From positions 31,646 to 95,645 of the forward strand of contig MEFP01000015.1 of NCBI GenBank assembly GCA_001725155.1: DNA of 64,000 nt, in the 5' to 3' direction. A model generated the notes under the pieces. It did no database searches, had not been told where the DNA came from, and was given only the letters and a program-made list of their open reading frames with translations. The DNA is from Lysobacteraceae bacterium SCN 69-320 (GTDB lineage Bacteria; Pseudomonadota; Gammaproteobacteria; Xanthomonadales; Rhodanobacteraceae). Made by a program: the position numbers and the translations under genes. Shown piece by piece: positions 60,391 to 64,000 of the stretch (the stretch's first letter is position 1; the number at the start of each line of letters is the position of its first letter).

Positions 60391-61659
60391 TCATCCACCA
60401 CCGCCGGGCGGTGCTGCCGGTGCCGCACCGGGTGCAGCCGGTGCCGGCGGCGGATAGCTGCCCTGCAGATAGTCGTGTTCCTTCGGAATACGGCCCGTGT
60501 GCGCGTTGCTGGTGTAGTACTGGGTCGACAGCCCGTTGACGGCATCGGTGTTGTTGCGGTTGCCCATGGCCTGCATCACGCGCCGGCTCGCCGCATTGCT
60601 GAGGTTGCCGTCCTGATATTTGCGCGACATCAGCACGGTCTGCTCCGCCTGCGACAGTTCGCCGAACTTCGGCGCGCCTTTGATGCCGGAGACGGCGCTG
60701 TCGTATTGCTTCTTCGCTTCGGCCAGGTGATAGCTCTTCATTTCCTTGTCGACGAGATCGGCCTCGGCCTTGGTCAAGGTCAGCGGGTGTTCGCGCAGGT
60801 AGCGGCAGGCTTCCGAGCGCTTCAGGCCCATGTAAGGCGTGAGGCGCTTGATCAGATCCTCCGATGCGCCTGCGGTACGCAGCCGCTCGCCATATTTCGT
60901 CGCGTCCTGCTGGCCGAGATCGACTCCGGTGCCGATCGTGACGCCGGAGCGGCTGTTGCCGGCCAGCGCCTGGCTGCCGCCGCCGACGCGCGTGGTAGTG
61001 GCCGTGATCGCGCCATCCTTCACGTCGACGCCGAGCGGGAACCACGGCACATAGGCCTGCGTGGCCTGGCCCCCTTCCCAGTCGCCGAGCTTGTTGAAAT
61101 CGATGTCGGTGCCGTTGGCGGTGTTGATGGCCTGCTGCGTGGCCGCGTCCATGCGCGCGTTCTTGTCCGGATCGGGTCCGGCGCAGTTCTTGCGCCGGAT
61201 CTTGCCGCAGGATTTGACCACGCCGTCCTTGATCGCGTCGGCGCCGCAATTGAGCTCGATCTGCTTGACGATCTCGTCCCATTCCTCGGCCGGCAGCGAG
61301 TTCTTGAGCTTTTCGTTGGTGAGCTTGGCCAGGTCGGCATCGGCCTTGGCCTTGGCGGCCTTGGCTTCATTCGCCGCCGCGCGCTTGGCGCCGGCGTCGG
61401 CGGTTTTCTCGTTCGCCCGCTCGCGCGCCGCGGTCGCGGCTTCGCCGCGGCTGGCCGCGGCCTGGTTGTTCGCAGCGTTCGGCGTGCGCTGCGCTTTCTG
61501 CTGCGCGCGCTGGGCCGCGGTTTCGGCGGCCTTGGCCGCGCGCTCGGCCTGTCTGGCGGCGGCTTCGGCGGCGGTCGCGGTCTGGTTGGCCGCGTTGTAG
61601 GCGGCGTCCGCGTCGCGCTTGGCCTGCTGCGCGACCTGGATGGGCGACGGATCAGCCAT
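60391..61659 (-). CDS. Type VI effector candidate with pesticin-like lysozyme domain
   Basis: The protein has 422 residues. The N-terminal ~115 residues are an Ala/Lys-rich coiled coil (AAARQAERAAKAAETAAQRA). A linker with three cysteines follows. The C-terminal domain (about 190-400) resembles the phage-lysozyme-like toxin domain of pesticin: SGVTIGTGVDLGQ with T241 and D247 spaced as pesticin Thr201/Asp207, GLKRSEACRYLREHPLTLTK, and LSQAEQTVLMSRKYQDGNL. The catalytic Glu may be E195 (GDWEGGQ), but the gap to T241 is longer than in pesticin, so this is less certain. A Pro/Ala/Gly tail ends it. No signal peptide: delivery via VgrG/PAAR. Confidence 0.82.
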   Translation of the reverse strand: MADPSPIQVAQQAKRDADAAYNAANQTATAAEAAARQAERAAKAAETAAQRAQQKAQRTPNAANNQAAASRGEAATAARERANEKTADAGAKRAAANEAKAAKAKADADLAKLTNEKLKNSLPAEEWDEIVKQIELNCGADAIKDGVVKSCGKIRRKNCAGPDPDKNARMDAATQQAINTANGTDIDFNKLGDWEGGQATQAYVPWFPLGVDVKDGAITATTTRVGGGSQALAGNSRSGVTIGTGVDLGQQDATKYGERLRTAGASEDLIKRLTPYMGLKRSEACRYLREHPLTLTKAEADLVDKEMKSYHLAEAKKQYDSAVSGIKGAPKFGELSQAEQTVLMSRKYQDGNLSNAASRRVMQAMGNRNNTDAVNGLSTQYYTSNAHTGRIPKEHDYLQGSYPPPAPAAPGAAPAAPPGGGG

Positions 61660-62062
61660 GCGGGCTTGCCTGCTCGATCAGCGAACGATGGACCTGGGTA
61701 TGCAGCTGCGACATGACGTGGCCTATCCATTCCAGCGCATGCCGGCTGCCGTAGCGGTAGCTGCAGAAATACGCGCGCAGGCCGTCGACGAATTCCTGGC
61801 CCGCGCCGAGCTGCACGGCGCGCAGCAGCTCGAACGCATAGCGCAGCACGTCGGCCTTGCGATGCACGCCGAGCGCGATGCAGTCGTCGTAGCAGGCGGC
61901 TATCCATTGCTCCAGCAGCGGATCTGCGACCGGCACGACGGCAGGCACGAAGCCCGGCTGTGCCGCGAGCCAGCGCTGCTTGATGTCGGCAATCTGATGA
62001 CGGCGCTCCTGCTCGGCGCCGAGCGCGTTGAGAACCTGCAGCTGTGCGGCGTCGAATCGCAT
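61652..62062 (-). CDS. Small helical protein between T6SS adaptor and effector
   Basis: The protein has 136 residues from the ATG at 62062. It is helical, with AQLQVLNALGAEQERRHQIA near the start and LRAYFCSYRYGSRHALEWIG toward the end; no signal peptide or membrane segment. It starts 5 bases after the DUF4123 gene and overlaps the effector gene by 8 bases, so it is translationally tied to both. It may be a chaperone or loading cofactor for the effector; I do not recognise the family. Confidence 0.72.
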   Translation of the reverse strand: MRFDAAQLQVLNALGAEQERRHQIADIKQRWLAAQPGFVPAVVPVADPLLEQWIAACYDDCIALGVHRKADVLRYAFELLRAVQLGAGQEFVDGLRAYFCSYRYGSRHALEWIGHVMSQLHTQVHRSLIEQASPHG

Positions 62063-62067
62063 GGGGT

Positions 62068-62655
62068 TCAGGCCGCTGCCGGCAGGTATTGCGCATGCAC
62101 GTCCAGCGGCCGGCTGCCGAGCAGCTGGCCGAGGCCGGATTCGCGCGGCCACACCGTGTAGAAGGTGTTCAGCGCCGGATCGACGCAATAGACGCGGCGC
62201 AGAAGGCGGCCGAGGAATTCCTCGTGCTGCTCCTGGCGCATGACCGGCAGCACGCGGCAGATCACGCGCGGGTCGTAGAAGCGCCAGTAGGCCCGGCCGC
62301 CCTGCGGCAGGTCCACCTGCAGGAATTTCTTGAAATGCCGGCGCAGCTCGTCGATGCCGGCCGGGCTCTGGAACAGCCAGCCCCAGGCTTCGCGCCAACC
62401 CTGGCCGCCATTGCCGAACCAGATACTCGCGAGTTCGCCGTGTGCCGGAAAAGGCGCGACCCAGGCGCCGTAGCGCTGCAGGCGCAGCGCTTCCACGCCG
62501 TCGAACAGCGACTGCGCCCGCACCGCGGCGTGCGTCAGCAGCGCAGGCAGCTGCGGATGGCGCGCGCAGTCGATCAGCGCGAAGCACGGACCGGCCTCGG
62601 CCTGCAGCTGGCGCTCGAACCAGCGGCCGAGGAAGCCGACGGCGCCGCGGTTCAT
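62068..62655 (-). CDS. DUF4123 type VI adaptor (Tap/TEC-like)
   Basis: The 195-residue protein is of the DUF4123 family, effector-loading chaperones that connect effectors to VgrG. Diagnostic stretches are CFALIDCARHPQLPALL near the start, GAWVAPFP, and YWRFYDPRVICRVLPVM, the F-Y-D-P-R-V motif of the family. It overlaps the PAAR gene by 4 bases. Its position between PAAR and the effector is the standard order. Confidence 0.9.
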   Translation of the reverse strand: MNRGAVGFLGRWFERQLQAEAGPCFALIDCARHPQLPALLTHAAVRAQSLFDGVEALRLQRYGAWVAPFPAHGELASIWFGNGGQGWREAWGWLFQSPAGIDELRRHFKKFLQVDLPQGGRAYWRFYDPRVICRVLPVMRQEQHEEFLGRLLRRVYCVDPALNTFYTVWPRESGLGQLLGSRPLDVHAQYLPAAA

Positions 62656-62987
62656 TCCATGGCCTGCACGAAAGCCGAGCCCTCGTCGCTGGCCGACTGC
62701 AGGCAGCGGCCCTGCGGCGTCAGGCCGATCAGCACCGTGTCGCAGCCGGTCTGGATCGCGCCGCCGCAGCCGATCCTGTCGCCCACGCGCGCGGCCGGCC
62801 GGCCGCCGATCAGCACGGTCGGCTCGCCTTCGACGATGGGCTCGGTGCTGTTGCCGTGCTGGATCAGGTCGTCCTGACGCGCGGCCGGCTGGCCGTCGAT
62901 CAGGACTTCCGGAAAGCCATTGACGACGGCGCCGGCCGCCTTCTTGTGCAGGCCGGCGTCGGTGATGCGGGCAGCGGGTTGGCCCAT
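62652..62987 (-). CDS. PAAR domain spike-tip protein
   Basis: The 111-residue protein consists of PAAR repeats: PAARITDAGLHKK (N-terminal), DGQPAARQDDLIQHG, GGRPAARVGDRIGCGG and GCDTVLIG. Histidines and the Cys in IGCGG can bind the tip metal. PAAR proteins sharpen the VgrG trimer and carry effectors through the type VI apparatus. A 46-base gap separates it from vgrG, and it overlaps the DUF4123 gene. Confidence 0.93.
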   Translation of the reverse strand: MGQPAARITDAGLHKKAAGAVVNGFPEVLIDGQPAARQDDLIQHGNSTEPIVEGEPTVLIGGRPAARVGDRIGCGGAIQTGCDTVLIGLTPQGRCLQSASDEGSAFVQAME

Positions 62988-63033
62988 GCGTAAGCTCCGG
63001 GAAAGCGGCGGTCGCGACGGTGCGGCGGGCGGC

Positions 63034-64000
63034 TCAGCCGCCCCCTTTGCCGGTCAGGCTGCCTACGGTGCCCAGCGCCGTCGCGGCCGTGCCGGCGGCC
63101 TGGCCGCCGATGCCGAACTGCGCGGCGAGCCCGGCGACCTTGCCGAGGGTGCCGAATACGTTGCCGCCGTCACCGCCGCCGAGCAGTTCGCCGAGCGCCG
63201 CGAGCGGGCCGGCATCGGGCGGTTCCGGTGCGGGCGCCTCGGCCGGCTCGGGTTCGGGCGGCGCGGCCGGAGCGGCCTGGGATGCGCCGCAATTGATCTG
63301 CACGAGACCGCCGTCGGCATTGATCGCCTGCGCGCCCTGGATCTCGATATGCGTGCCCGACAGGTAGATGCCGCCGTCGCTGCGCAGCACGATCTTCGCG
63401 CTGCCGCAGGCCAGCTCCAGATGATCGCCGGCCGTCGTGACCTGCACCTTCCCGACCTTGACCGTATGCCGTTCGCCGACATCGAGGGTGTCGTTCCTGC
63501 CGATCTGGATTTCCCGCGTCTCGCCGACTTCGCGCGTCTCGTTCTTGCCGACGTTGACCGCGTAGGTCTCGCCGACGTCCAGCGTCTTCTTGCTGCCGAC
63601 CTGGGTCGACTGCTGCTTGCCGACGACGCTGTTCATGACCATGCCGACATTGAGGCTGTAGGCCAGGCCGATGTTGCTCATGCGCGCCAGGCCCACCGAC
63701 TCGATGTTGGCCAGGCCTATGGTCTCGGTCTTGATGCGGCCGACCTTGATAGCCCAGTTCCTGCCGATCTTGTCGCTCTCGTTCCTGTCGACTTTCTTCG
63801 TGCGGTTCTTGTGCACGGTGACCGTCTCGTTGCCGTCGACGGTGCGCGTGCGGTTCTTGTGTACCGTGATCGTCTCGTTGCCGTCGACGGTCTCGGTGCG
63901 ATTCTTGTGGATCGTGATGGTCTCGTGGCCGTCGACGGTCTCGGTACGGTCCTTGTGGATCGTGATGGTCTCGTAGCCGTCGACGGTCTCGGTGCGGTCG
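63034..64000 (-). CDS. vgrG: VgrG spike protein, C-terminal part (5' end beyond window)
   Basis: The visible 321 codons are the beta-helical needle and tail of VgrG. Sixteen-residue repeats such as DRTETVDGYETITIHK run from the window edge, pass into shorter V-G-x-x-x-T/S repeats (GKNETREVGETREIQIGRND), then the terminal strand VQVTTAGDHLELACGSAKIV and GGIYLSGTHIEIQGAQAIN. After this comes a Pro/Glu/Ala linker and a Gly/Ala-rich end (LTGKGGG) that may recruit cargo. The gp27-like base lies outside. It heads the leftward vgrG-PAAR-DUF4123-effector operon; core secretion genes are not in view. Confidence 0.92.
   Translation of the reverse strand, partial: DRTETVDGYETITIHKDRTETVDGHETITIHKNRTETVDGNETITVHKNRTRTVDGNETVTVHKNRTKKVDRNESDKIGRNWAIKVGRIKTETIGLANIESVGLARMSNIGLAYSLNVGMVMNSVVGKQQSTQVGSKKTLDVGETYAVNVGKNETREVGETREIQIGRNDTLDVGERHTVKVGKVQVTTAGDHLELACGSAKIVLRSDGGIYLSGTHIEIQGAQAINADGGLVQINCGASQAAPAAPPEPEPAEAPAPEPPDAGPLAALGELLGGGDGGNVFGTLGKVAGLAAQFGIGGQAAGTAATALGTVGSLTGKGGG
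63817..64000. repeat. 48-bp tandem repeats in vgrG
   Basis: Four successive copies of a 48-bp unit fill this stretch and run off the window. They encode the 16-residue unit D-R/N-R-T-x-T-V-D-G-x-E-T-[IV]-T-[IV]-H-K. Differences are mostly single bases. This is coding DNA for the VgrG beta-helix, not a CRISPR array. Confidence 0.85.

Noticed and set aside
63817..64000. Regular 48-bp repeats that might suggest a CRISPR array
   Set aside because: Units are contiguous with no spacers, remain in frame and encode the VgrG beta-helix.
1..64000. tRNA or rRNA genes, riboswitches, prophage or insertion sequences
   Set aside because: Nearly all DNA is occupied by recognisable genes; no intergenic stretch showed a cloverleaf, rRNA segment, transposase or integrase motif on reading.

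Overview
The window is GC-rich chromosomal DNA from a gammaproteobacterium. It opens with the 3' end of yidC followed by mnmE, the usual arrangement next to the replication origin. Gene content (DUF6249/ECF sigma/anti-sigma set, OMPLA with a CYD-type N-terminus, many S9 and beta-lactamase-fold hydrolases, surface proteins carrying a C-terminal IFxNGF tag) points to the Xanthomonadales/Lysobacterales, perhaps a Dokdonella- or Tahibacter-like member of the Rhodanobacteraceae. That placement is inference. I see no rRNA, tRNA, CRISPR array, prophage or insertion sequence.

Layout. 1-5 kb: yidC end, mnmE, two small minus-strand genes (a membrane protein and a DUF4259 protein), then an overlapping winged-helix/nucleotidyltransferase pair resembling AbiE-type toxin-antitoxin systems. 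5-10 kb: outer-membrane phospholipase A, a DPP-IV-like peptidase, a small secreted protein and a pirin. 10-14.5 kb: a minus-strand module of secreted delta-60-repeat protein, TPR Ser/Thr kinase and ECF-like sigma factor. 14.6-25 kb: UPF0149, xthA, prlC, a CNB-patatin phospholipase, a serine hydrolase, a CadC-like regulator, an aldehyde dehydrogenase and a gamma-class carbonic anhydrase. 25-33 kb: a second module (sigma, kinase, two paralogous secreted repeat proteins), in which three successive genes are preceded by the same two-block motif TGTCGCA-N13-CGGCGTTC. 33-38.7 kb: a decayed kef antiporter, a LysE exporter, and an EmrB/TetR/EmrA/SDR efflux locus. 38.8-45.5 kb: an ordinary ECF sigma operon, a serine hydrolase, aroE and a cysteine-cluster protein, an S9 peptidase and a small membrane protein.

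45.8-51.7 kb is the most striking region: six overlapping genes encoding a class I glutamine amidotransferase, a PEP-synthase-like kinase, a methyltransferase, a sugar-nucleotidyltransferase-fold enzyme, an APS-kinase-like enzyme and a sulfotransferase-fold enzyme. Four of them correspond in family to the Campylobacter jejuni Cj1415-Cj1418 enzymes that make activated phosphoramidate for capsule O-methyl phosphoramidate. The operon therefore probably makes a phosphoramidate group, and its last gene may encode an unusual transferase for it.

51.8-57 kb holds a 1634-residue surface protein with DUF11 repeats. 57-59.4 kb carries DUF4126, PA0069-type radical SAM and SnoaL-like genes. 59.6-64 kb is a type VI secretion vgrG island, transcribed leftward: VgrG (cut by the window edge), PAAR, DUF4123 adaptor, a small protein, a pesticin-like lysozyme effector and an exported protein that could be its immunity factor.
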